A stretch of 50,000 nucleotides of DNA from Chrysomallon squamiferum (GCA_012295275.1 CM022669.1:16700172-16750171); one strand, 5' to 3'. Positions 33,695 to 45,000 are shown, numbered from the stretch's first letter. The notes: generated by a model not told the origin, from the letters alone. Numbers and translations: made by a program.

Positions 33695-35080
33695 ACACAC
33701 AGAGAGAAAGGAACACGTAGATATATTCAGGAATGTTATTGCTTAGTTACCTGCATTTTAAGTAAACGCCTGCCTGTTTGAATCTAAAAATAAATTGAAA
33801 ACATTCATGGAGAACATTTTGGTGTTCTGTTGTTGTTATTTAAAAAAAAAAAAATTTAATATAATTTAAACCTTCCCTGAATGATTCAGACATCTCTGTA
33901 TTTCTTATTTAAAAAGTAAAAAAATAAAAATAAATAAAAAATAAAAGTAACGCCACACTGCAAATTTATCTTCATAAAATGAACACTGTTACGAGACAGA
34001 TATCATCTGCAAAACACACACACATTTAAAACTAATTAATTACCAGCGACTAATAATTGCCACAGCCTAAGCTGTGCCGTAGGTTTTGGCGTAGTAATGC
34101 AAACCACATCCAAGTTAATGAGATTATTTTATACATGCACGTAGAGCTAAGCACGTATTTTTAATATGCTCTTTGAAGCAAACAAGAACCAATTTTAATA
34201 AGCGTTTGGATTTACGCAACAGCTTATTATTTACATCCAACGTCGCTTTTAGATTTAGGTATATTTCTTCTTCTTTACTTCGATTTAAACGAAGTTTGTT
34301 CAGTCTTTTTACATACACTTAGTACTGTGTCCGTGTTAGACTGGCTCGTCGATAGAAGCAAGATGTTGTTGTTGTTGTTGTAGTTGTTGTTTCCTATTAT
34401 TTCTATATAAATAAGTAACTAAAGACTGACAGACCGAAAAACAGACAAATAATAAGACAGCCTAGTAGATGGAAGATTACATACAGACTTACAGACAAAT
34501 GGATAAATAGACAAAGATGGGGCAACGGACAGAAAAACGACTTATTTAAACTTAAGAAAAGTATTAAAAAACAAAGAAAAAACACCTCCAACAGAATACA
34601 GAACAAAAACTATGTGAAGTAACTAAAGATATATCGAGATCAAACAGATCGTTTAGATGCATAACGACTATATTGAGAATAAAATGTACTTTAACGCCTC
34701 TTCTGAAAGCAATGCAAAAAAAAAAAAAAAAATCGACCAGGAACGTCTTAAAGTGTATGCATAAATGGCGTGAACGTTCGTGTTAGTTTTTCTCCTGACA
34801 GAACCGGCAGATTCCTGAGAACTCTAAACCGGTTCTTTGACATTGCGTGACTGACGATTTGAAACTTCGTCCCACTTCGATGCAAAGGAGAAATGAAATA
34901 AAATAAAATGTTCTCTGCGCATTAACAATGGCAGTGTCGTGTATTTTTATAGTTCCACGCGGTCTAAATACATTAACTGCATCCTTAATGGAGTCGTATA
35001 TATATATATATATATAACCAACCCTGTTATAGGCTTGTTTTATGTGTCACGTGAAACGTTATGCAATTTAAATCGAAAGG
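33690..35080. other. AT-rich unannotated sequence
   Basis: A-runs (33841-33853, 34716-34732), AAAT patches (33918-33948), GTT units (34364-34390) and a TA run (34998-35016). No gene was recognised. Confidence 0.45.
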
Positions 35081-35275
35081 AGAAGATGAACAAAAAGAAG
35101 ACGAAGAAGAAGAATGATTTAAGAAAAGGAGAAAAAGGATAATAAAAAGAAGATGAAGAAAAAGGATAATACAAAGAAGATGAAGAAAAAGCAAGACAAA
35201 AAGAAGATGAAGAAGAAAGACGATGAAAATGATGATCATGAGAAGAGAATCTGAAGAAGAAAATCAACTAGAATG
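35081..35275. repeat. Purine-rich tract with a 27 bp minisatellite
   Basis: AAGAAGATGAAGAA occurs at 35147, 35174 and 35201, an exact 27 bp period within an AAG/GAT-rich tract. The unit is nine codons long, so the same nine-residue pattern (Lys/Met/Asp-rich on plus, Ser/Phe/Leu-rich on minus) repeats in open frames. That is a composition effect and not evidence of a protein. Confidence 0.88.
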
Positions 35276-35321
35276 AAAACAAGAAGAGGAAATCACGTTG
35301 AAGGTAATATAATTATCATCA

Positions 35322-35353
<32 letters not shown>

Positions 35354-35368
35354 ATGATAATGATGGAT
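35322..35368. repeat. (CTG)n then (GAT)n microsatellite
   Basis: Seven CTG/TGC units (35322-35343), then about five GAT units. Confidence 0.95.
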
Positions 35369-36600
35369 GTATTGCTGGAATGATACGAACAGAAGCATAA
35401 GAAATAAAAGGCGATAGTATCAAAGCAAATACACAACATCGACGTAAAAGAAAAAAAAATGTATAACAGGAAAAAAAAATAACAACAACATATTTTTCTA
35501 TACTGTTAATTAACTGTTGATGACATGGCTTGTTTGTTGGAAGCAGCAGTAATTAAAACCAGACATGTGTAGTAGACAAAAGCCAACGACATCATTCTTT
35601 GTTTGGATCACTTACAAACATTTAGATGGAAGGATGAATACATCAGTGGATAAAGATAAACTGCTGGTTTCCTTTAGAAAATGTTTGGAGTCTTCCACCG
35701 AAATAATAAAAAAAAAATTTCACGTGCAGTGATTATATGCTTAGAATAAACTCTAAAAGTATGCTGACGTTAACATATTTATGCCTGTGTTAGAGAAATA
35801 TCTAATATCCTCCATAGGACAAAATCTTTATTGCATGAAAAGACGTTGTTTTCCTTTTCTAGTTTTTCGTTTTCTTTTCCAGTTCAACAAGTTTGTTTAT
35901 GTACTTCGATTTAAGCAAGAACGTTGTGCATGCACCTTTAGCAGATCAAGTATTGTTTTAGTTTCTAATTTAGAATAAGAAAAACTAAGGCATAAGCAAT
36001 AATTTAATGCTGTTTTGTCATGAATAAACAAGTTGATGTTTACCTTCAAAATATAGCGTTTGAAAACAAAGACAAATACAGAGAAATAATTCTTAAAAGA
36101 AGTAAAATGAAAACGAAACACGGTCAGAAAGAGAGAGATAATGAATGAGTGAGAGAGCGGCTGAATGAGTGAGAGAGAGAGAAAAGAAGAAAGAAAGATA
36201 GATGTAATACCATCCATACTGATATCATGTAAGGTAATCAATTAATCCTCTTAAGGTATTTTGTTTTTTTTTTTTCTTTTTTTTTCTCACTTTAATATTT
36301 TTCTTACGTTTTTGTGATGTTTTTGTCATTAGTACACTAAAGTGCACGTAACCGAGTAAACAACTGCATATTTTGTCTGGTGAAAATAGAGAAATAGCTG
36401 CCCTCAAGGTAAACTAATTTATCTAGAACACGCCACACAGCAAAACGCCTTATCTGTTAGCTCGCCATTTCCATGTCTCAATCAGCGATGGATTACGTTG
36501 ATAAGAAAGCCAGCAATGCCAGGGCAGTTCCAGGAAATTGAAAATGGAAACGTTTTTCCCAGTATTTATGGAATTTGGTCTTTCTCACTTTATTTTCGTG
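35369..36600. other. Unannotated AT-rich sequence
   Basis: Short A-runs and a GA/GAGT-rich patch (36130-36200) plus T-runs (36262-36287). No gene was recognised. Confidence 0.45.
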
Positions 36601-36870
36601 ATTATAATATTATTTTCATCTATTTTGCTTCATCGTCATGATCGTTATTATCATCATCATTTTTTTTCTTCTACGTCAATATCGTCATCGTCATTCATCT
36701 TCTTCATCTTCACTACCAACGGCTTTACCGTCATCATCATTATCATTTTTTGTTTCTTCTACCATCAATGCAGTCATCATTCTTCTTCTTTTTCTCTCCC
36801 AACAGCTTTATCGTTATCATCATCGTTATCATCATCATCATCATCATCATTACCATCATGATGCTCTTTA
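36601..36870. repeat. (ATC)n-derived tract with an internal ~85 bp duplication
   Basis: ATC/ATT/TTC-rich throughout. Words TTCTTCTAC (36666 and 36754) and RGCTTTA (36721 and 36804) recur in the same order, about 83-88 bp apart, showing that a non-repeat insert was duplicated together with the microsatellite. It ends in a clean (ATC)n block (36828-36857). Confidence 0.82.
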
Positions 36871-37412
36871 ATGGCTACCACAGCCAACAAAGATAATCTG
36901 TATTTTTATTTTTACTTCGGCTTCAAAGAAAACAAAACCAGATCCCTCACGCGGGATTTTCCACGCCTTTCCCGCTGATAATAGCAGCCAGAAGACGATG
37001 CGGATCTTTCCAAATATTATCAATACAGATCACGAGTTCGCGTAAAGGTAACGATACCGAACATGAAAATGATGCGAAGAATTTCTTGTAATCTGTCCGT
37101 GGTGGGTATTGGAAGCATGCGTAGAAAATTTGGCACCGACGTTCATTTTAAGAGCTCCCGATAGCTATAAAATATCTACAAGACTTTTATCTGTCTTTGT
37201 CTGAATTTTCTAATTTTGTGTTTCTTTATAAAGAAGTAAAATTAACCTTTTAAATGCCGTAATAAAGATAAACGTTTTCAAGATATTCAGGCATGACATG
37301 CATTGAAATATACTGCAAGGCTGAAGTCGAGATTAGAAATTTGATTGTGATGCTGCTGAAAGAAAAAGGAAACCCTATCTGGAAAATGCTGAGTTATCTT
37401 TTTAAATTTTTT
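36871..37412. other. Unannotated sequence
   Basis: 36930-37160 is less AT-rich. No gene or element was recognised. Confidence 0.45.
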
Positions 37413-37700
37413 GAAATTTCCTATTAAGTGTCATGACCTTAATTGCACGATCTAATGTTTTCAGTCCAAAAGTTTAGATACATTAAACACATTTTTGTTC
37501 CAGCCATTAAAATAACTGAAATCTGACATTTAACGGTCAGGACCATAATTGGATCCTCTCGTGCTTTTGCTCCAGCAGTCATTACACATTTAAAAAAGTT
37601 TGATTTAACCATTAGAGTCGTTCAAATCAGACGTTAAATGACGTGACCATAACTGTGCATTACCGAGTTTTCGATATTTGATTTCAGATTGAAATTGTGA
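37413..37700. repeat. 105 bp tandem repeat, three degenerate copies
   Basis: Units start at 37413, 37518 and 37623, exactly 105 bp apart. They share AAATYHBAYRTTAARTG-like starts and TSAYGACCWTAAYTG-like centres (for example TCATGACCTTAATTG, TCAGGACCATAATTG, CGTGACCATAACTG). The third copy decays after about 60 bp. Identity is low but order and spacing are regular. Confidence 0.75.
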
Positions 37701-38293
37701 TATTCTGTGGCAATATCTGGTCACGGTCTGAGTGTGTGTGTGTCTGTTTTTTTGTGTTTTTTTTTTTTTTGTGAGTATTAACTGACAGAATCGCTGAGAA
37801 TTTCCATTAATCTGTTGGTCAGTGAGCAAGAAACCTGCACCTCGTACATCAGTCAGACAGATCAATTAGATTTTTCTAACAACGCCAGAAGATTGCTCGT
37901 TGCCTTCTTTTTACTTTCGTGCTTGAGACCGTTTACTGGCTTCTTTCAACACTCCCTGCACATTCTGCTGCCCCATCACCTGCTACACTTGATCATCATG
38001 TTCGGATGGCTCCCCGCTGTTTGTTTATATATAATTCCTAATTTTACTGAGTAAACCCTGTCACGAGGAGAATTTATGTGTTGTTTTCAAGACAGCCAAA
38101 TTAGACCTTTTATTTTTATGGATGCATGCTTTATAGCTCTGAAGATGAAGCCCAGTAAACTCTGTTGACACCAGAAATGGAAATAACACCCGAATTTTTG
38201 TTTTATTTGTTTATTTATTTGTATACGTATACTACTTTTTGCACTGTAATATACATAGGTGTGTGCTGCACTTATTGACGTTGATTCTAATAT
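37701..38293. other. Unannotated sequence with one mixed-composition open frame
   Basis: A T-rich run (37746-37770) precedes a plus-strand open frame of 79 codons (37815-38054). That frame has two hydrophobic stretches but no recognised domain. I do not call it a gene. Confidence 0.35.
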
Positions 38294-38470
38294 ACATCCA
38301 AGCGTGTCTGTCTCTTTTGCGTAAACAAATAAGATTTTGATTCTGCTCCGCTTTTGTACACTTACACAAGATCGCCCTACTCTTTCTGTCTGTCTCTGTG
38401 TGTAAAATGAAGTAACTAAGATTTTGTTTTTGTTTCGCTTTTACAGACATACACAGAATCATTCCGTTAT
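38294..38470. repeat. 87 bp tandem duplication, diverged
   Basis: TAAGATTTT recurs at 38330 and 38417, with CTGTCTCT before it and CGCTTTT plus ACACA after it in both copies. The spacing of 87 bp equals 29 codons, so a minus-strand open frame shows a repeated 29-residue pattern. No domain was recognised. Confidence 0.75.
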
Positions 38471-38719
38471 GATGATGATGACAAAGACACAACAATCTGA
38501 AAACTGCACGTATGTTGATGAGACAGAAGTTTGGTTTAGCAAACAGATGTTAGATGAATCACTTTAATAATAGCTAGGACTAGATACGCTCTGCAGACAG
38601 AGCACAGAAATAAGCTGTAACGTGAGTTAACGCTGTGTAGATTTGTGTTAAGGGAATATAAGATATACCTTTGGAGTTTTGTTGTAACTGACGATGATTT
38701 TCGTTCTTTTCTTGCTTTC
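38471..38719. other. Unannotated sequence
   Basis: No repeat or gene was recognised. Confidence 0.5.
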
Positions 38720-38820
38720 TTTCTTAATCTTATTTATTTATTTTTATTTTATTTATTTATTTTTATTTTATTTGTTTTTTATTTAATTTTATTTATTTAT
38801 TTTTATTTATTTATAAAATC
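38720..38820. repeat. (TTTA)/(TTTTA)n tract
   Basis: About 100 bp of ATTT/ATTTT units with interruptions. Confidence 0.92.
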
Positions 38821-38889
38821 AAACCAAAGCAAAAAATAAATATTACTTTCACGATTGAAACTATTTTTTTTCGCTCTCTGTGTTAACAA

Positions 38890-38917
38890 CATCTTTAAAT
38901 ATTTTATATGTTTTATA

Positions 38918-38987
<70 letters not shown>

Positions 38988-39065
38988 CTCTCTCAGGGTT
39001 TAAAACAAAATCTCTGTTCTCATCATCTTTAAATGTTTTATATGCTTATTTTTCTCTCTCCATCA
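38890..39065. repeat. (CT)n array within a 134 bp direct repeat
   Basis: The CT array at 38922-38984 is flanked by CATCTTTAAATATTTTATATG (from 38890) and CATCTTTAAATGTTTTATATG (from 39024). Both are followed by T/CT-rich sequence. The left copy runs into the long CT array and the right copy into a short CT run. Confidence 0.88.
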
Positions 39066-39330
39066 TACACACACATTTTTCTCTATAATTCTCCATCCAT
39101 ATTTCATTTATTTCTTCTCTTTTCTGTTTCATCCTGTATCTGACCTTAGGAAATGATACAAGCTGATTTATTCCCACGTGAATTTGGTTGTCATGACAGT
39201 CTCCCGTATATCATTAATTAAAATATTGCTCAGTGCAGTGTGACTAACGAAAAGACCTCAAATTTAAAAAAACTAATACTTTTTATTTGTATTATGACTA
39301 GGAACCATGAAATCTGCATTCTGTATTCTG
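39066..39330. other. Unannotated sequence
   Basis: No repeat or gene was recognised. Confidence 0.5.
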
Positions 39331-39500
39331 TGTCTGTATGTGAGTCCTTGTGAATATGTATGTGTTTATGTGTCTATGTGTGTTTACATCTATTTGTGCA
39401 GCTATCTGCATGTGTGTGTATATGTATGGTTGCTTTTCTTTGTATGTATGTATATGTGTATGTATGTATGTAGTGTGTGTGTATGTGTGTGTGTGTTTTG
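39331..39500. repeat. Decayed (TATG)/(TG) tract
   Basis: TGTATG/TATG words throughout, ending in a TG-rich segment. Cys/Val/Tyr-rich frames here are repeat translation. Confidence 0.8.
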
Positions 39501-39974
39501 TAACCAAGACAACTAGGCGGACATTGTCAGATCTGAACTCAACACTTCAAGAGCTGAACAAATCCAGAAAATCTTGTTCTATTGACTAAAGACCAGGATC
39601 GCGACATCTGGTGGCACGATCTCTGACCTTGTCAAATGCTGATGTCCAGAAGCGATATTTCTTGATAAAAATTACTGTGGATTATTCCTGGTAATACCTA
39701 TTCAAGCCTTAGGAGATTATATAAGGCCAAGTAAAGTCAAGTATTAACCACGGTTAAAAAGGCTGGCTGCCACACAGAAAGCGTGCAGTAGGATGGTGAT
39801 AGTGAACAACGACTGTGGCAGTTTCGGTGGAATCATTACCATGGTCAAGTACACTTGATTAAATAGACCAGTGATGGAAGGTGACAGGCAGTAATTGCAT
39901 TGAGTTAGGTGAACACGCAAATGGAATAGGGAAAACGGTGCCGGGGAAATGCCTTTCACTATGGTGTACAAAAG

Positions 39975-39976
<2 letters not shown>
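39501..39976. other. Unannotated sequence
   Basis: Moderately complex and less AT-rich. No gene or element was recognised. Confidence 0.45.

Positions 39977-40040
<64 letters not shown>
39977..40040. repeat. (TG)n microsatellite
   Basis: A perfect TG array of about 64 bp. Confidence 0.98.
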
Positions 40041-40041
<1 letters not shown>

Positions 40042-40119
40042 CAACCATCTGTTCTATTTTTGTCATTTCCATTTAACAATGAATCCTCGTTTTAATAACA
40101 GTTATCTCCTTTAAATCTT

Positions 40120-40256
<137 letters not shown>

Positions 40257-40914
40257 TTACTCCATATTTTATTTAGATTATTTTTTTTTCTTCCAAAATG
40301 CGTCTGTTTGTCTGTCTGTCTGTTAGGCAGCTATAACACTAATCACACAGTCAGCAGGGCGGAGTCTTTATCTCGACCCGCATCTCTGACAATCACCTTC
40401 ATTTAAAACGCACCACAAAAAAAGCGTATTGTTTCCCAGCGTAAAATTGCTGCAGACCGGCTATTAACAGCAGTTGTGAATAACGGTCCCTAGCAAGTAA
40501 ATACCCCGAGTTTCACATTTAGCATTTTGAAAGCGCTCTCAGTCACGTACTAATTACACACAGCGTGGCCGCGCTGGCGTTCCAGTAATAATGGTCTTTG
40601 AAGCCAAGTACACTACACTACTACTCATCGATTGGGTTCCACGAAGAAACGACGACGTGTTTACGACCATCTGGTTAGAAAAGTCCCCCCCCCGTGTACG
40701 TGTACGTGGTGGTGTCGTTTGAAAACATTTTTCTTTTTTTTTTTTCGTTCCAGGGACTTTTTGTCAAGCGTCAATATATTATTCATTTCATTTCTCGTGT
40801 TTATTTCCAATAATATCATGTTTTGTTGTTCGTGAAAATAGATGATCTTGGCATTTGTAACGGCAGTTCCAGGCTGGCGGTTATAAATGCAACTGTCAGA
40901 AAAGCGTTGGTATT
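40257..40914. other. Unannotated sequence
   Basis: A short (CTGT)n run (40307-40322), a C-run at 40685-40693 and a T-run (40733-40745). 40330-40700 is less AT-rich and CpG-containing. No gene was recognised. Confidence 0.45.
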
Positions 40915-41046
40915 TCGTCTTTTTGTTGGTTTTTGTTGTTTTTTTGTTATTGTTTTGTTGTTTTTTTCTTATGTTTTTTTTTTTGTTTTGTTGTTTTGGT
41001 TTTTATTTTTACTTTGTTTTGTTTTGATTATTTCAAGATTTGGTTA
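40915..41046. repeat. T/G-rich (TTTTG) low-complexity tract
   Basis: Almost only T and G on the plus strand with TTTTGTTG words. It gives a Phe/Val-rich frame. Confidence 0.8.
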
Positions 41047-42210
41047 AATTATCATAAGATACAGATATATATGAAAAAAAAATTAAAATTATATTATTTT
41101 TAAAATTTGTTTGTTATAGTCATTTCGCATTATTATTATTATTATTGCCAACATAAATTCCTCTACTAATATATAGTTTTAGATGTCAGTGGCATTTATG
41201 AACTTGTACAAATGATTCTTTATGAATTAATGTACTGAATATATTTCTAACAACAATACGGATTGAAGCTGGTACGTGAAGAGAGATCGACACGCAGAAA
41301 CCACCTGTGACTGGAATAATATTTTCTCTAATCATCAACGATTATATTTCCAGCGTAAAATTTTTGTTCAACCCAGATAAGTAATGTGATTTCCCAACAA
41401 CAATAATTTTGTTTTGCAAAATAGGTTTTATGGCAAAATGCAAATGCACGAGGGAGCACATGGGATAAATATATGTATAAATATTTATTTAATAGCTCAG
41501 CAGTATATTTTATTATTGATGAATAGTCAGTTAGAGGTTTTGTGTAATGATGGCATTTCGTGGAAAAATTGATATAGCACGAAATTCTCTTACTGTTTAG
41601 CATCAAGGGATTTTTTTTATATGGTAATATTGGAGCTGTTAAGACCACTGGATATATATTATTGAATACTTATAATTTAAAAAACAAAATGTCAAAAAAA
41701 TAATAATAATAATAATAAAAATAAAAATACAAATAAAAAAGAAACACTTGTCAAATACTGGAATATCTTTCAGAATTTTTTTTTCACGCTAATTTCTGCA
41801 ACAATGATACATCATAAAATCTGCTTATAATGTTAATTTAATATCTTGAGTAAAAAACAACAACAACAAATATATATATATATATTGTTATCGACAACAA
41901 TAGCTGTAAATCATCTACAAATACTGTAACTCCTACTACGAAGAAACAGTCGTTCTATGTAAAATAGCAATTTACACTTTCTGAAAATAACACACAGATG
42001 TTTAGCCAGGAGTTTGCACCTAACAGCCCAAAACAAAGAATTAGTGGACCATCACTAAATATTAATATGCTTGATCAGTAATGTCTATTGAAATTTATTA
42101 TTATAATTACAAATCTATTTCGCTATATTCATCTGAACAAGAATTAATTGTCTCTAGAATATAGATGGAATTCAGTGCAAAGAAGTAAATGAATAATGTA
42201 ATATAATATA
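41047..42210. other. Long AT-rich unannotated stretch
   Basis: Short ATT (41130-41146), AAT (41700-41718) and TA (41870-41884) runs. A 106-codon minus-strand open frame (41328-41648) has no recognised domain. Confidence 0.45.
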
Positions 42211-42283
42211 CAATAATAATAATAATAATAATAATAAATAATAATAATAATAATAATAATAAATAATAATAAAATTATAATAA
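42211..42283. repeat. (AAT)n microsatellite
   Basis: About 24 AAT units with two AAATAAT interruptions. Confidence 0.97.
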
Positions 42284-42917
42284 TTATAATGAAACAGTAA
42301 TAAAAACAAAAACATAATCGGCCTAATAAAGAAGAAGAAGAAGGAATTGATGATAATAATGATGATGATTACGACTAAGATGATGATGGATAACAATGAC
42401 GATCATTTAGTCGAAGTGACTTAGAAAGGAAAATGTAATACGGCTCTTAACTTAGAAGTACAGAATTACTTGAATGCACTCAGCGACAAAAATCAAGGCA
42501 AAGCCGATCCCACATTCTTTCGATCGTAATGAAGACAAGATGGAGCTAATGACAAAGAAATATTCGTTATTTTCTCGCTAGAATTATGACTGAAAATAAT
42601 ATCATCAGAACGATAAACGAGTAACAGGTGAGCATCTGCTCCCAGCAGAGTTCGTCGGAACGCCAGCCAATAACGGACGCTCCTTGGAACTTCAAAGTCG
42701 TTTTAACTCTTTAATGTTAACAGGATATAGCTCCGAACGAACGCCACCGTTTACTTACTGTTATGACACTTAAACGTGGATGTGAATTAGTTCCCGATTA
42801 TTGATGCATGACTGAACTTGTTAATTGTTGTCCTTGTTTTTTAAAAAGTCGATTAGAGTTATCTCTCTTACTTGATAGACTGGTTATTGCTTTGCTGTTA
42901 CGTTACAGAAACAACAT
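42284..42917. other. Unannotated sequence
   Basis: GAAGAAG (42330-42343) and GAT-rich (42350-42390) patches, then non-repetitive sequence. No gene was recognised. Confidence 0.45.
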
Positions 42918-43042
42918 TTCTTCTTCGTCGTCGTCGTCTTATTATTATTGTTGTTGTTATTTTATTATTATTATTATTATTGGTAGTAGTAGTAGTTGTA
43001 GAAGAAGTAGTAGTGCTAGTATACCAGTAGTAGTAGTAGTAC
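42918..43042. repeat. Trinucleotide patchwork (TTC)(GTC)(TTA)(TTG)(TTA)(TAG)
   Basis: A series of short pure trinucleotide blocks of different motif, each derived from its neighbour by one base change. Confidence 0.92.
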
Positions 43043-43635
43043 ATGGTACAGTTGTTCTTATCTACTGTATCTCTTCTACTTTTGGTAGCCTCATATTTAA
43101 AATAATAATAATAATAAATTATCTTCACGATACATTAAAATGAAACCAGGCGACTTGCAAATTTTATAAACCGTTCCGACACGAAATCCTAAATGATTTT
43201 AATCTCGGTGTTAACACCGCACGGCTACAGGGTTAAAGTCAAACACGTACAATTATCACTCCCAAGTGTTGCTTATACAATACGTCTAACGTGTTCTGAA
43301 GGCACTGATAGCAAACGTAAACATAAACACACAGCATGTGCAGATTCGATTACCGAGATCCAGCAGAAACTCTATCTGTAGCGCAGACTGGAGGAGAGAG
43401 AGGCCTGTAATATTTCTACTCATTACCACGGCGACTTGGAAGACGTTTCCATGACGCACAAAAAAGCATGCCTGCATGTTGCCAGATTCGCTACATTCTC
43501 TTCTTATTTTTAGCCGCCTGATCAGAAACACATGGAAGTAATGACAAAGCGAAGAAGAGACCCAGCTCGTTACGCTTCTTTCGCTTAGATGGGACACTGT
43601 AGGGGCGTGTCTCGTTTGAGGATTCTGACGATGTT
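43043..43635. other. Unannotated, comparatively complex sequence
   Basis: 43140-43630 is less AT-rich and holds a 103-codon minus-strand open frame (43286-43597) with no recognised domain. A 14 bp perfect palindrome CGGTGTTAACACCG lies at 43206-43219. Confidence 0.4.
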
Positions 43636-43652
43636 GTGAAATATTCTGATAA

Positions 43653-43890
43653 TGACGTCATCATCGTCTTATTATTATTATTGTTGTTGTTTGTTTTTGT
43701 TGTTGTTGATGTTGTTGATGTTGTTGTTGATGTTGATGTTGATGTTGTTGTTGTTGTTGGTGGTGGTGTTGTTGACGTTGTTATTGTTGTTGGTGGTGAT
43801 GATGGTGGTTGTGGTGGTATTGTTGGTGGTGGTTGCGGCTGTGTCGGAGGTGATGTAATGTTGGACATGGTGATGATGGAGTTGTTGTTT
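43653..43890. repeat. (GTT)/(GAT)/(GGT) trinucleotide-derived tract
   Basis: Mixed GTTGTT, GATGTT and GGTGGT units for about 220 bp, beginning at a TGACGTCA (43653-43660). The Thr/Pro-rich minus-strand frame and Val/Asp/Gly-rich plus-strand frame are translated repeat. Confidence 0.9.
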
Positions 43891-44066
43891 TTTCCAGATT
43901 TAATACGTAGTTGTTGTTTTTTTTTGGTCTTTTTATGTTATTCCGAATAACAGGTTCTGATACCGGATAATCGCAATTCCTTAAATATAAGCGATGATTG
44001 TTTTTAGTTTCACTTACAATATATTATCTTTGAACGACAAGACTTTGTGGTAATTAAAACAGGAAA
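43891..44066. other. Unannotated sequence
   Basis: A T-run (43917-43925). No gene was recognised. Confidence 0.5.
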
Positions 44067-44135
44067 TTAATTAATTAATTAATTAATTAGCTAATAAATA
44101 AATAAATAAGTTAAGAAAAAAATGAATAAATAAAG
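44067..44135. repeat. (TTAA)n then (AAAT)n microsatellite
   Basis: About six TTAA units (44067-44089), then AAAT units (44092-44110) with a tail. Confidence 0.93.
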
Positions 44136-44264
44136 ATCGAAAAGAAATAAGAATTTTTTTTTCTCCAAATATACTTCTGTATCGAGCTATTGCTGGATAC
44201 GCCAGAAACAACATTTGATTAGCGAATAACAAGCCAGAGAATGCTACAATCTTCCTTCTCATCT

Positions 44265-44335
44265 GACAACGTGGTCTAGTGGCGGAATTCGATCCCACAT
44301 CGTGCTGGCATTAAGCCAGATCAGATGACTACTGG
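44265..44335 (+). mobile_element. Fragment with tRNA A-box, possible SINE remnant
   Basis: TGGTCTAGTGG (44272-44282) is an exact match to the tRNA/SINE A-box consensus. A B-box-like GGAATTCGATCCC follows at 44284-44296, only one base later and not 30-40 bases later, so an internal deletion would be needed. GGAATTCGATCCC is near-palindromic, which makes strand assignment uncertain. Confidence 0.25.
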
Positions 44336-44389
44336 TTTAGTAATGATAATTTCATATAGGGTTCATTGTAAGGGGGGAAAAAAAGGAAA

Positions 44390-44531
44390 TATATATTTAA
44401 AAAAATAATAATAACAATAAAATAATGAAATGAAATGAAATAAAAAAAAATAAAAAAAAATAAAAATAAAATAAAAATTAAGATAAAACAAAATAAAATA
44501 AAATATAATAAAAGATAATAAAATAAAACAC

Positions 44532-44557
<26 letters not shown>
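44390..44557. repeat. A-rich (AAAAT)n tract followed by T(26)
   Basis: Degenerate AAAT/AAAAT/GAAAT units (44400-44528), then a T-run at 44532-44557. The A-rich and T-rich halves can pair. Confidence 0.9.
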
Positions 44558-44562
<5 letters not shown>

Positions 44563-44790
44563 ATTCACTCTGCAGTGCTTATAGGATATTAAATTTAACT
44601 ATTTCTAGCATTATTTCAGAGACCATAATGGTAAATGCCACAAAGTATTAAAAATAATTTTGACATTTACACAGCGACTGATTTAGAATTAAGAAAAAAA
44701 AATGTGACATTACAACTGTGATGTTTACAACTTCAGTGATGAAAATAATATAATGAGTTTCGTTATTAAATAGAGGAAAATAATAACGAA
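44558..44790. other. Unannotated AT-rich sequence
   Basis: No repeat or gene was recognised. Confidence 0.5.
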
Positions 44791-45000
44791 CATATACTAC
44801 TACTGCTGCTACTGCAACTACTGCAACTACTGCTGCTGCTGCTGCTTCAGTTGCCACTACTACTACTACTATTTTGATTAGTACTGTTATTATTGCGGCT
44901 ACTATCTGCTCGTGTTACTGTTACCATTATTAGTATTACTACTACTACTACCTCTACTGCTACCACTACTACTACTACTAGTTCTATTAATAATAACGTC
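44791..45000. repeat. (ACT)/(GCT) trinucleotide tract
   Basis: ACT, GCT and ATT units with interruptions, including CTGCTGCTGCTGCTG (44831-44845). Confidence 0.92.

Noticed and set aside
35322-35343. (CTG)7 as a coding polyglutamine or polyleucine tract
   Set aside because: No open frame with unique sequence extends on either side. It is one of many trinucleotide runs here.
41328-41648. 106-codon minus-strand open frame
   Set aside because: Mixed composition but no domain, no splice pattern and no neighbouring gene evidence.
43206-43219. 14 bp perfect palindrome CGGTGTTAACACCG
   Set aside because: Short palindromes of this size are not rare in 50 kb, and nothing nearby suggests an operator or transposon end.
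43286-43597. 103-codon minus-strand open frame in a less AT-rich block
   Set aside because: No recognisable domain. The lower AT content alone raises the chance of a long open frame.
43491-43868. Thr/Pro/Ser-rich minus-strand open frame resembling a mucin
   Set aside because: The Thr/Pro part is translated GTT/GGT-type trinucleotide repeat. No signal peptide or flanking domain is seen.
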